From: Treponema sp. OMZ 798
GTDB lineage: Bacteria > Spirochaetota > Spirochaetia > Treponematales > Treponemataceae
Direction of reading: 5' to 3'
NCBI RefSeq assembly: GCF_024181385.1
Contig: NZ_CP051305.1
Coordinates: 558,001-622,000 of the forward strand
DNA length: 64,000 nucleotides
The position numbers were made by a program, and so were the translations under genes. Positions 33,883 to 41,401 of the stretch are shown here, piece after piece; positions within the stretch are counted from its first letter, which is position 1, and each line of letters opens with the position of its first letter. The notes below the pieces were generated by a model that saw only the letters and a program-made list of their open reading frames with translations, was not told the origin of the DNA and made no database searches.

Positions 33883-33920
33883 GAGCATCTCTAAAAATTC
33901 AACAAGTTTTTGTGGTGCTC
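33883..33920. repeat. hairpin repeat, family GCATCTCTAAAAA
   Basis: GAGCATCTCTAAAAA faces TTTTTGTGGTGCTC across TTCAACAAG. The same family occurs in inverted orientation at 61878-61917. Confidence 0.6.
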
Positions 33921-33932
33921 AAATATCGTTTA

Positions 33933-34322
33933 TCATGCAAAAATAACTACAGTTAAAATAATCAAAACGACAATATTTATAAACACAATAAAGGGAATAA
34001 CTTGATTTAGTCTTTTTTTATTTTCTTTTACCAAGAGAATTGAAACTGCAATCATCGTAAAAATTACATAGACTGCTATTACAAGTTTTTCGGTTTGCTT
34101 GGACATTTGAAAGAATTGAAAAAAAAGACCTACTGCCAAGGAAAGAACTGAAAGAAAATAGAGGCAAAACCCTACATGCTTGCCTATGGAAGATGCATTA
34201 TATTCTTCTTTTTCCTCTTTGCTCATCATATTATAACCTGCAATCAAAAAATAGAATTTAAACTTTTGAATTAAAATACCGAAAACCGCAAGCAATCCTG
34301 CAATTATATAAAAAGCTGTCAT
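33933..34322 (-). CDS. DUF3784-like small membrane protein
   Basis: 129 residues with about four membrane helices. The pattern of an N-terminal helix (TAFYIIAGLLAVFGILI), then FYFLIAGYNMMSKEEKEEYN and a later lysine-rich connector before the last helix (ENKKRLNQVIPFIVFINIVV) matches DUF3784, whose function is unknown. Start 34322 follows GGAGGAAAGA; the frame is open to 34394 but that would put the ribosome site inside the gene. It has its own strong promoter. Confidence 0.8.
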   Translation of the reverse strand: MTAFYIIAGLLAVFGILIQKFKFYFLIAGYNMMSKEEKEEYNASSIGKHVGFCLYFLSVLSLAVGLFFQFFQMSKQTEKLVIAVYVIFTMIAVSILLVKENKKRLNQVIPFIVFINIVVLIILTVVIFA

Positions 34323-34352
34323 TCTTTCCTCCAAAAACGTTTTTACTTTTAA

Positions 34353-34381
34353 ATTATAGCATGATAGGTTCTTGTTGTAAA
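34353..34381 (-). promoter_or_regulatory. predicted promoter of the DUF3784-like gene
   Basis: On the minus strand, TTTACA (34376-34381), a 17-nt spacer and a perfect TATAAT (34353-34358). Confidence 0.75.
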
Positions 34382-34455
34382 CTATAAGCCGCATTAAAGA
34401 ATCTTTGCTCTCCTTGCGGTTTATTTCAATTCAATTTTATCTTAAATCATTTCTA

Positions 34456-34484
34456 TTTACTTTTTTAGGTCTTTGTGATAAAAT
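34456..34484 (+). promoter_or_regulatory. predicted promoter of the oxidoreductase-hypAB operon
   Basis: TTTACT (34456-34461), a 17-nt spacer and TAAAAT (34479-34484). The leader of about 60 nt contains a perfect palindrome at 34500-34515. Confidence 0.45.
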
Positions 34485-34499
34485 TCAAGCTTAAGTGCC

Positions 34500-34515
34500 T
34501 GCGGATAAATCCGCA
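34500..34515. promoter_or_regulatory. perfect 16-bp palindrome in the leader (candidate operator)
   Basis: TGCGGAT-AA-ATCCGCA lies about 10-15 nt after the predicted transcription start and 38 nt before the coding start. Confidence 0.4.
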
Positions 34516-34552
34516 AATGAGTTAAACATTATTTACTTTTATGGAGCGTTTT

Positions 34553-37297
34553 ATGAGTAAAAAAGACAAGCCTAAAAAAATCTTGTATGCAGTCGATTAT
34601 AAGCCTAAAAGAAAGAGCCCATTTCTTTTGGAATTTGCCAACCATCTAAACCGGACAAAACCCGGTTCCAAAAGGTCAATTACCTACGACGACCCCGAAT
34701 ACTATGTTATGGAAAACATCGTTACCGACGAAATGGCAAAGGTCGGTATGTTTTTAAAAATCAGAACACCTCTAAGTGCTCAAGATATATCTCCCCTATG
34801 CGGAAAAACCGTGGAGGAAACCGAGAAGATTCTTTGGGATTTGGCCTATGTAGGCTGCTGTATTACAAATACCATTGACGGAGTAAATAAGTATTGGACC
34901 GAAATATGGGTTCCCGGCATTATGGAGATGATAAACAACAACAAGGAGCTTACCTCAAAGCATCCCGAAATAACCATAGCCTTCGATGCCTACGGAAAAA
35001 AGAAAGGAGAAATAGCTCCCGGTATCTTGCCCATGGGTGTTTCCCCGATGAGGGTTATTCCTATCGAAAGTGCAATCGAAAGCGATACCCATCATGCAAG
35101 TTACGAAGAAATTTCTCATTACCTAAACCAGCACACTCTTTTTAGTGTTTCAGATTGTTCTTGCAGAACGGTGCGCGAAAAGATGGGAGAAGGCTGCGGC
35201 CATCTAAAAGAAGATATGTGTATTCAGATGGGACATGGAGCCGAGTATTATATTAAAACCGGAAGAGCCAGGCAGATTACTCGTGAAGAAGCCTTTGAAA
35301 TTATAAAAAAGGCTGAAGAAAACGGACTCATGCACGATATTCCGAACCTGGACGGGGAGGGAAAAACTCATGCTATCTGTAATTGCTGCGGCTGCGGCTG
35401 CCTTGCAATCCGAAATGCGATTATGTACAGGAATCCCGATTTTTCCCGCTCAAATTATATTTCGGTAATTGATGAAGAAAAATGTGTAGCCTGCGGTGAA
35501 TGTGTAGAGCACTGTCCGTCTAATGCCCTAAGACTGGGGCAAAAAATCTGCTCGTCAAAGCCCATCCCCGAAGAAAAGACCGTAAAAACTCCTCGAGACC
35601 ACCGATGGGGGCCTGAAGACTGGAATCCTGATTACCGCACAAACAGGCAGGTTGTCGTAAAGACCGGAACAAGCCCCTGTAAGGCTAACTGTCCCGCCCA
35701 TATAGGTGTTCAAGGTTATATAAAACTTGCATCTCAAGGAAAATACAGGGAAGCCTTGGAGCTTATAAAACTCGAAAATCCCTTCCCGGCAGTATGCGGT
35801 CATGTCTGTCCCCGTTATTGCGAACAAGGCTGTTCACGGCTCGGTCTCGATGAGGCCGTTGCCGTTGACGATATCAAAAAATTTATAGCGGAGCAGGATC
35901 TTAATTCGGAGCACCGCTATGTTCCGAAAAAGAAAAGAGACTATCACGATAAAAAAATTGCCATTATAGGAGGCGGTCCTGCAGGTCTTTCATGCGCCTA
36001 CTATCTTGCAATAGACAATTACGATGTAACCGTCTTTGAAAAAGAAAAATCCTTGGGCGGAATGTTAAAATTCGGCATCCCCTCATTTAGGCTCGAAAAA
36101 AATGTTCTTGATGCCGAAATAGATGTTTTAAGAGAACTGGGCGTAAACTTTAAAACCGGAATCGAGGTAGGAAAGGATATAAGCCTTGATGAACTTAGAG
36201 CTCAAGGCTTTAAGGCCTTTTACCTTGCAATCGGAGCCCAAAAGGGAAGGCTCTTGGGCATTGAAGGCGAAGATGCTGCCGGCGTAATTACCGGTGTGGA
36301 CTTTTTAAGGGAAGAAAACTTAAACGAAACCAAAAGCCTTTCAGGCAAGGTAATCGTTATCGGAGGCGGAAACGTAGCCGTTGACGTTGCCCGAATGGCT
36401 GTCCGCGCAGGCGGAGAAGAAGTTTCTATGTTCTGCCTCGAAAAGAGGGAAGAAATGCCGGCCCTCCCCGAAGAAATCCATGAGGCCGAAGAAGAGGGTA
36501 TAAAGATTACAAACTCATGGGGCCCCAAACGAATCCTCGTTCAAGGCGGAAAGGTAAGCGGAGTGGAATTTAAAAAATGCGTTTCCGTTTTTGATAAGGA
36601 CGGAAGGTTCAGCCCTGCCTATGATGAAAACGATACCATGACTGTCGAGTGCAGCTTTGTTATAACCTCGGTAGGACAGGCAATCGATTTGGGCTCTATC
36701 TTGGAAGGTTCCGCCTGCGAGATAAACAAAAACCAAACCGTAAAGGCCGACCCGGTTACCTATCAGAGCGCTCAAAAAGACATCTTTGTAGGCGGCGATG
36801 TGTTGACAGGCCCCAAATTCGCCATAGATGCCATAGCCCAGGGAAAGGAAGGTGCTGTTTCGATTCACCGCTTTGTACACCCGGGGCAAAGTTTGGTTAT
36901 GGGAAGAACAAAGAGGGATTATAAACCCTTAGACCGTGAAAACTTGGAGCTTGCAGGCTTTGACCGGCTGCCCCGCCAAAGAGCGGAAGAACCTTCCGGC
37001 GAAGAAGGCAAAAAGACCTTTAGGGATTTACGCAAGACCTTAACCGAAGAGCAGGTCAAGGCTGAAACTGAACGCTGTTTAAAATGCGGAGCCGTCAAGG
37101 TTGACGAGTATATGTGCATAGGCTGCGGAATGTGTACTACGCGCTGCCGCTTCGGAGCCATCAGCTTAAAGCGTGTTTATGATGCTCGCCCGAGTACCCT
37201 CGAAAAGATTAAGGGTGTCGTTATAAGAAACATGGTAAAAAGGGAAGGGAGAATTTTATTTAACAAGATTTTTAAGCCTTCTCCAAAGCGCAAATAA
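34553..37297 (+). CDS. multi-domain Fe-S/FAD NAD(P)H oxidoreductase (GltD-like core)
   Basis: About 914 residues in three modules. (1) Residues 1-350: a cysteine-rich domain with DCSCRTVREKMGEGCG near 200 and CNCCGCGC near 276, then a 4Fe-4S motif CVACGECVEHCP near 312. (2) Residues 370-790: a glutamate-synthase-small-subunit-like module with CKANCPAHIGVQGYI near 376, CGHVCPRYCEQGC, the FAD motif IIGGGPAGLSCAYYL near 472 and NAD(P)H motif VIGGGNVAVDVARMA near 603. (3) A C-terminal ferredoxin (CLKCGAV, CIGCGMCTTRC near 854). It probably moves electrons between NAD(P)H and ferredoxin or an unknown partner. ATGGAG before 34553 sets the start. hypA and hypB follow immediately. Confidence 0.82.
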   Translation: MSKKDKPKKILYAVDYKPKRKSPFLLEFANHLNRTKPGSKRSITYDDPEYYVMENIVTDEMAKVGMFLKIRTPLSAQDISPLCGKTVEETEKILWDLAYVGCCITNTIDGVNKYWTEIWVPGIMEMINNNKELTSKHPEITIAFDAYGKKKGEIAPGILPMGVSPMRVIPIESAIESDTHHASYEEISHYLNQHTLFSVSDCSCRTVREKMGEGCGHLKEDMCIQMGHGAEYYIKTGRARQITREEAFEIIKKAEENGLMHDIPNLDGEGKTHAICNCCGCGCLAIRNAIMYRNPDFSRSNYISVIDEEKCVACGECVEHCPSNALRLGQKICSSKPIPEEKTVKTPRDHRWGPEDWNPDYRTNRQVVVKTGTSPCKANCPAHIGVQGYIKLASQGKYREALELIKLENPFPAVCGHVCPRYCEQGCSRLGLDEAVAVDDIKKFIAEQDLNSEHRYVPKKKRDYHDKKIAIIGGGPAGLSCAYYLAIDNYDVTVFEKEKSLGGMLKFGIPSFRLEKNVLDAEIDVLRELGVNFKTGIEVGKDISLDELRAQGFKAFYLAIGAQKGRLLGIEGEDAAGVITGVDFLREENLNETKSLSGKVIVIGGGNVAVDVARMAVRAGGEEVSMFCLEKREEMPALPEEIHEAEEEGIKITNSWGPKRILVQGGKVSGVEFKKCVSVFDKDGRFSPAYDENDTMTVECSFVITSVGQAIDLGSILEGSACEINKNQTVKADPVTYQSAQKDIFVGGDVLTGPKFAIDAIAQGKEGAVSIHRFVHPGQSLVMGRTKRDYKPLDRENLELAGFDRLPRQRAEEPSGEEGKKTFRDLRKTLTEEQVKAETERCLKCGAVKVDEYMCIGCGMCTTRCRFGAISLKRVYDARPSTLEKIKGVVIRNMVKREGRILFNKIFKPSPKRK

Positions 37298-37314
37298 AAA
37301 CCGGATTTAAGTTT

Positions 37315-37656
37315 ATGCACGAATTAAGTTTGGTCATGGAAGTTGTCCGCCGTGTTGATGCAATCGCTAAATCGAACAATGTCAGCGAGGTCGATACAAT
37401 AGTTTTACAAATCGGCGAAATTGCAAGCGTTGTTCCTCACTTTGTTCAAGCCTGCTATCCTGCCGCCGTAGACGGGACATGGATGGCAGACACAAAGCTG
37501 AAAATCGAAATGGTAAAGGCTTCTGTACGCTGCAACAGTTGCACTCAAGTTTTTGACCCGATAGAATATCACGGTGTCTGCCCCTCCTGTTCTTGTAATG
37601 AGCATGAGATTCTTACAGGTCGGGAATTTTTAATAAAAGAAATTGTATGTTATTGA
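37315..37656 (+). CDS. hypA: nickel-insertion/hydrogenase maturation protein HypA
   Basis: 113 residues, normal HypA length. The nickel-binding N-terminus M-H-E-L-S and the structural zinc motif (C-N-S-C near residue 72, C-P-S-C-S-C near 87) are intact. HypA passes nickel, with HypB, to [NiFe]-hydrogenase large subunits or other nickel enzymes. No hydrogenase structural gene or hypCDEF is in the window. It starts 17 nt after the Fe-S/FAD oxidoreductase, with only a weak ribosome site, and hypB follows 18 nt downstream. Confidence 0.93.
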   Translation: MHELSLVMEVVRRVDAIAKSNNVSEVDTIVLQIGEIASVVPHFVQACYPAAVDGTWMADTKLKIEMVKASVRCNSCTQVFDPIEYHGVCPSCSCNEHEILTGREFLIKEIVCY

Positions 37657-37674
37657 ATTTTTATGGGAGTTATG

Positions 37675-38337
37675 ATGAACGAGTTTAAGGTTATCGAAAT
37701 TAAAGAAGGTGTTTACGAAACAAACAATGCCCATGCGGCAAAACTTCGCAGTAAACTAAAGGAAGAGAAAAAGTTTTTATTGAATTTGATGTCGTCTCCG
37801 GGGTCGGGAAAAACTACCTTGCTTAAAGCAAGCATCGAGGCTTTAAAAAAAGATTTTAGAATCGGTGTTATGGAAGCCGACCTTGATTCTGCCGTAGATG
37901 CCGAGACCATTTCGCAAACAGGTGCAAAGGTTATTCAGCTTCACACAGGCGGAATGTGCCACTTGGATGCCGATATGACCGAACAAGGCTTGGAAGCCCT
38001 CGGTATTGCAGACCTGGATCTTATCTTTCTTGAAAATGTGGGCAACCTGATTTGCCCCGCAGAATTCGATACGGGCGCCTTAAAGAATGTTATGATTTTA
38101 AGCGTTCCCGAGGGAGACGATAAACCCTTAAAATATCCTCCGATGTTTCAGGTTTGCGATGTTCTTTTAATCACAAAGATGGATACCGTAAGCGTCTTTA
38201 ATTTTGATTTGAAAAAATGTACCGAGTACGTAAAGAAGCTCAATCCCGATATAAAAATCTTCCCCGTATCTGCCTTAAAAGGAGACGGAATGGAAGCATG
38301 GATTGACTGGCTGCGTTCTGCCGCAAAAGACTTTTAA
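37675..38337 (+). CDS. hypB: hydrogenase nickel incorporation GTPase HypB
   Basis: About 221 residues of the SIMIBI G3E GTPase class. The P-loop is MSSPGSGKTTLL near residue 38, the metal-binding region G-G-M-C-H-L-D near 98 (Cys-His), the G3-type D-L-D-L-I-F-L-E-N-V-G near 115, and the base-recognition LITKMD near 160. There is no N-terminal His-rich nickel store. Of three clustered starts (37663, 37672, 37675), GGGAG spacing favours 37672 or 37675. It is the last gene of the operon. Confidence 0.93.
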   Translation: MNEFKVIEIKEGVYETNNAHAAKLRSKLKEEKKFLLNLMSSPGSGKTTLLKASIEALKKDFRIGVMEADLDSAVDAETISQTGAKVIQLHTGGMCHLDADMTEQGLEALGIADLDLIFLENVGNLICPAEFDTGALKNVMILSVPEGDDKPLKYPPMFQVCDVLLITKMDTVSVFNFDLKKCTEYVKKLNPDIKIFPVSALKGDGMEAWIDWLRSAAKDF

Positions 38338-38406
38338 GTATCTTTTTTTGATAAGCAATTTTAATTGAAACTTTTTGAGCTTATTGTACTTTATATCTAT
38401 ATCCGG

Positions 38407-38412
38407 TATAAA
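38407..38412 (+). promoter_or_regulatory. -10 box of the predicted lipoprotein-gene promoter
   Basis: TATAAA at 38407-38412, with TTGTAC 17 nt upstream (38384-38389). The predicted transcription start is near 38419, giving a leader of about 75 nt. Confidence 0.5.
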
Positions 38413-38437
38413 AGTAGAAAGTTTTTATAGGAGATAC

Positions 38438-38476
38438 GATAAACAGTTCGGTAGAAATTCCACCTCACTGTTTATC
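38438..38476 (+). promoter_or_regulatory. 39-nt composite hairpin in the lipoprotein-gene leader
   Basis: GATAAACAGT and ACTGTTTATC form a perfect 10-bp outer stem. GGTAGAA and TTCCACC form an inner stem with one mismatch. The hairpin is bracketed by two identical 12-mers, TTTTATAGGAGA (38423-38434 and 38481-38492), both resembling ribosome sites; only the second precedes a start codon. Confidence 0.6.
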
Positions 38477-38493
38477 CATATTTTATAGGAGAA

Positions 38494-39207
38494 ATGAAAG
38501 TGAAATGTATTAGAACCATTATGTTTATGCTGATTGCAGGTCTTGTATTGGCTTCTTGTGCGCCTAAGGCCGATATCTTTGTTCAGCAGTCGGGAGATGT
38601 TGTGGTAACCTTGGATATCCAAACAGGAAAAACAATCGATGCCCTTCTCGAAAATGCGGCTCAGTTTACCGAAGAGGAAAAGGCTAAAAGCCCTTCAATC
38701 TTTAATACGGAAGAAATAAAAAAAGAGCTTGAAGCCAAGGGAATAAAAGTTTTAAACATGACTACCAATTCGATAGCCGGTATAAATGCAAAAATCAAAA
38801 TCATGAGTAAGGACATGGATAGTGAAACCTCCTTTGTAAAAACCGATATGAAGGCCGGTCTTTTGTCTTTGAGCATAGGTCCCGATAATATAAAGGAATT
38901 TGTAAGCCTGCTTTCAGAAGACGACAGGGAGTATATCGAACTTTTAATGGCTCCGGCTATAACGGGAGAGCCTATAGGAACTGCGGAATATGAAGATCTT
39001 ATTAAGGCCGCTTACGGAGATAAGCTTGCTTCCGATTTAAAAAGATCAAAGTTCCATGTTTCCATTACCTGTCCTAAAAAAATTAAAAGCATCAAGATTA
39101 CTCCTTTCGGATATTCTTCTAAAGACGGTAACAAGGGGACAGTCGATATCCCCCTTTCAGAATTGCTTTGTGTAAGAGACCCCATCTTCGTTGAGGTTAA
39201 ATTCTAA
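38494..39207 (+). CDS. hypothetical lipoprotein
   Basis: 237 residues. The signal IRTIMFMLIAGLVLASC ends in a good lipobox (L-A-S-C, Cys near residue 22). The mature part resembles an LppM/DUF-type secreted domain with no recognised motif (VVVTLDIQTGKTIDALLENA). GGAGA is only 2 nt from the ATG at 38494, whereas the in-frame GTG at 38500 has ideal spacing, so translation may start at either. A zinc-peptidase gene follows 18 nt downstream. The leader carries a striking hairpin. Confidence 0.75.
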   Translation: MKVKCIRTIMFMLIAGLVLASCAPKADIFVQQSGDVVVTLDIQTGKTIDALLENAAQFTEEEKAKSPSIFNTEEIKKELEAKGIKVLNMTTNSIAGINAKIKIMSKDMDSETSFVKTDMKAGLLSLSIGPDNIKEFVSLLSEDDREYIELLMAPAITGEPIGTAEYEDLIKAAYGDKLASDLKRSKFHVSITCPKKIKSIKITPFGYSSKDGNKGTVDIPLSELLCVRDPIFVEVKF

Positions 39208-39225
39208 ATTTTTTTGGAGGAGTTT

Positions 39226-39906
39226 ATGTATTTCGATTATTATTATTTGGTTTTGGTTGTTCCGACCCTGCTTTTATCCTTGTATGCTCAATTTAAGGTA
39301 AAGTCGGCCTTTTCAAAATACTCTCAGGTCCAGACCATGAGGAAAATTTCAGGCAAAGAAGCTGCAGCCCTCCTGCTTAGATCAAATGCAATATCCGATG
39401 TGAATATCGAAAGGGTAGGCGGAAGTTTAAGCGATCACTATGATCCGTCTCACAAGGTTTTACGCCTTTCGGATCCGGTCTACGATAAGACCTCGATAGC
39501 AGCCGTAGGTGTTGCCGCCCACGAAACAGGACACGCCATTCAGGATAAAGAAAAATACGGCCCGCTGGTTTTGCGCAGCACCTTGGTACCGGCTGCAAAC
39601 ATAGGTTCGGCTGCCGGCCCCTATTTGGCCCTCGCCGGTATAATCTTCGGAATGAATTTGCTTCTCAACATAGGTATAATTCTTTTTGCCTGCGCCGTTT
39701 TATTCTATCTTGTAACCCTGCCGGTTGAAATCGATGCTTCAAGGCGTGCCTTAAAAGTCTTGGAACACAATGCAGTTTTAAGCCAAGAAGAACTAAAAGG
39801 TGCCAAAAAAGTTTTGTCGGCTGCCGCCTTAACCTATGTGGCCTCAGCCCTTACTGCAATGGCAAACCTCTTACGCTTAATTTTAATTTCGCGGGATAGA
39901 AGGTAA
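39226..39906 (+). CDS. YugP-like neutral zinc metallopeptidase (membrane)
   Basis: 226 residues of the Zn_peptidase_2 family. The zincin motif H-E-T-G-H sits in VAAHETGHAIQ near residue 100. Hydrophobic segments lie at the N-terminus (YYYLVLVVPTLLLSLYA), at about 120-165 and at the C-terminus. The typical VQTMRKISGKEAA helix precedes the active site, and EIDASRRAL after it provides the third zinc-ligand region. The physiological substrate is unknown. TTGGAGGAG sets the ATG at 39226. It is probably cotranscribed with the lipoprotein gene. Confidence 0.88.
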   Translation: MYFDYYYLVLVVPTLLLSLYAQFKVKSAFSKYSQVQTMRKISGKEAAALLLRSNAISDVNIERVGGSLSDHYDPSHKVLRLSDPVYDKTSIAAVGVAAHETGHAIQDKEKYGPLVLRSTLVPAANIGSAAGPYLALAGIIFGMNLLLNIGIILFACAVLFYLVTLPVEIDASRRALKVLEHNAVLSQEELKGAKKVLSAAALTYVASALTAMANLLRLILISRDRR

Positions 39907-39908
39907 AT

Positions 39909-40700
39909 TTAATTTTTTTGAATGAGTGAAAAATAGATGGGCCCTGCTCCCTCCGCCTTATCGGGAAGAAAACGGAATCCGTATTTTGTTTTTTCGGGGA
40001 GGATGGGCCCAAGGCTGTCAGGTTTTTCTTCAAGCCTTACTCTTTCCTTATATTTTTTTATAAGCTTTTCGATTAAAAAATCGTTTTCTTCATCGGCAAG
40101 AGCACAGGTCGAATAGATCAAATAGCCCTTAGGTTTAAGGAGCAAAAAGGCCGCAGATAAAAGAGCCCATTGTCTTTGGCTTAAATTTTTTATGCGGGCT
40201 TCCGTCCATTGTTTAAGATATTTTTCGTTTTGAAGCACATGCCTTTCGGAAGAGCAGGGGGCATCGAGTAAAATTCTCTCGTAAAGCTCTTGACCGTAGC
40301 GGGGCATTCGGGAAGCATCATAGCCGGAAATCTTGATTCGTTTTCGGTCGTCTTCATTTAAGTGCTCATCGAGAACCCTTATAAGCCTGTTCCGCCTATC
40401 GGCCGAAAGCTCGTTTGCCTGTATTTCGGCATCTCCCTTAATCCTGCTTAAAAGAACCAGGGTCTTTCCTCCGGGGGCAGCACACATGTCGAGGCAGCTT
40501 CCTTCTTCAAGAAGAGGCATGGCCTTGGCGGCTTGGATGCTTGCATAATCCAGATAGTAATTTTGTATGAGGTTTTCGCTGTAGGCTTCCGCCTTGTTTT
40601 CTTCTAACAGGGCTGCTTTGAGGGCAGACCACCTTTCTCCAAAAATGGAAAGATAGTAGTTTTCAAAACCTTCTGCCCCGCTTAGTTTTTGTTTTTTCAT
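39909..40700 (-). CDS. RsmB/NOP2-family RNA (cytosine-5) methyltransferase
   Basis: 263 residues, shorter than RsmB or RsmF because the N-terminal NusB-like and C-terminal PUA domains are missing. SAM binding: LDMCAAPGGKTLVLLSRI near residue 70. The two catalytic cysteines are in LLDAPCSSERHV near 145 and STCALADEEN near 196. It resembles the stand-alone NSUN4-type methyltransferases. rRNA is the likely target. It is convergent with the zinc-peptidase gene (2-nt gap). Confidence 0.88.
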   Translation of the reverse strand: MKKQKLSGAEGFENYYLSIFGERWSALKAALLEENKAEAYSENLIQNYYLDYASIQAAKAMPLLEEGSCLDMCAAPGGKTLVLLSRIKGDAEIQANELSADRRNRLIRVLDEHLNEDDRKRIKISGYDASRMPRYGQELYERILLDAPCSSERHVLQNEKYLKQWTEARIKNLSQRQWALLSAAFLLLKPKGYLIYSTCALADEENDFLIEKLIKKYKERVRLEEKPDSLGPILPEKTKYGFRFLPDKAEGAGPIYFSLIQKN

Positions 40701-40741
40701 AACTAAAAAATTTTTTTCGGATAAATAAAACTATAAATAAC

Positions 40742-41293
40742 CTATAGTTCAAACTCGGGATGCTTTGCATAAAAATCTTCAGGGATAATATCCATTAAGA
40801 TTATGTCGTGCATTTTCCGGTTGCGAATCAGGGCTCCTCTCCTTGCTCCTATTTTTTTAAAGCCGACCTTTTCGTAAGCCTTAATAGCTCTTTCATTATA
40901 AGAATATACATTTAAGATTATGTTGTGCAGGTTGAGTTTTTGATAGGCATAGTTTATAAGTAAACACATAGCCTCGGTGCCGTAGCCCTTTGACCAGTAA
41001 GCCTTGTTACCGATAAAGATGCCGAGCTCTGCAGTTCTATCCAAATGACTGATCTTCATAAGCCCCATGTTTCCTATAAGCTCATCGGTTGCAGTATCCA
41101 CGATTGCGTAATTATGTTCCTTTGAAATCCTATCGATTATTAGGCGTTCGGTTTCAAGGCCGATAATAGAAGAAGCAAAGTTAAGATATTCGGCCACTTC
41201 CTGATCGTTTGCCCAAACAGCATATTTTTCGGCATCTTCAATTCTCATTGGGGCAAGATAGCATTTTTTTCCGATAAGTTTTTTTATGTACAT
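40742..41293 (-). CDS. GNAT-family N-acetyltransferase (RimJ/RimL-like)
   Basis: 183 residues. The N-terminal YLAPMRIEDAEKYAVWAND and acetyl-CoA-binding segment WSKGYGTEAMCLLINYAYQKLNLH near residue 105 are typical, followed by NERAIKAYEKVGFKKIG. It would acetylate an amine, possibly a protein N-terminus or polyamine. Start 41293 follows GGGAGG; the frame is open to 41362, but that lies in the promoter region. It is divergent from the AAA-ATPase gene, with back-to-back -35 boxes. Confidence 0.88.
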   Translation of the reverse strand: MYIKKLIGKKCYLAPMRIEDAEKYAVWANDQEVAEYLNFASSIIGLETERLIIDRISKEHNYAIVDTATDELIGNMGLMKISHLDRTAELGIFIGNKAYWSKGYGTEAMCLLINYAYQKLNLHNIILNVYSYNERAIKAYEKVGFKKIGARRGALIRNRKMHDIILMDIIPEDFYAKHPEFEL

Positions 41294-41333
41294 GAGACCT
41301 CCCATAAAAATCCAATAAAAGCTTTTTAAAAGG

Positions 41334-41362
41334 ATTATAGTTAAAAGATGGGGCAGGGTCAA
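41334..41362 (-). promoter_or_regulatory. predicted promoter of the GNAT gene
   Basis: On the minus strand, TTGACC (41357-41362), a 17-nt spacer and TATAAT (41334-41339). Confidence 0.75.
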
Positions 41363-41366
41363 GAAC

Positions 41367-41395
41367 TTGTTTTAGGCCGCCTATTATGTTATACT
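41367..41395 (+). promoter_or_regulatory. predicted promoter of the AAA-ATPase gene
   Basis: TTGTTT (41367-41372), a 17-nt spacer and TATACT (41390-41395), followed after 6 nt by the ATG at 41402 with no ribosome site. The -35 is only 4 nt from that of the divergent GNAT promoter. Confidence 0.65.
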
Positions 41396-41401
41396 ATATT
41401 T

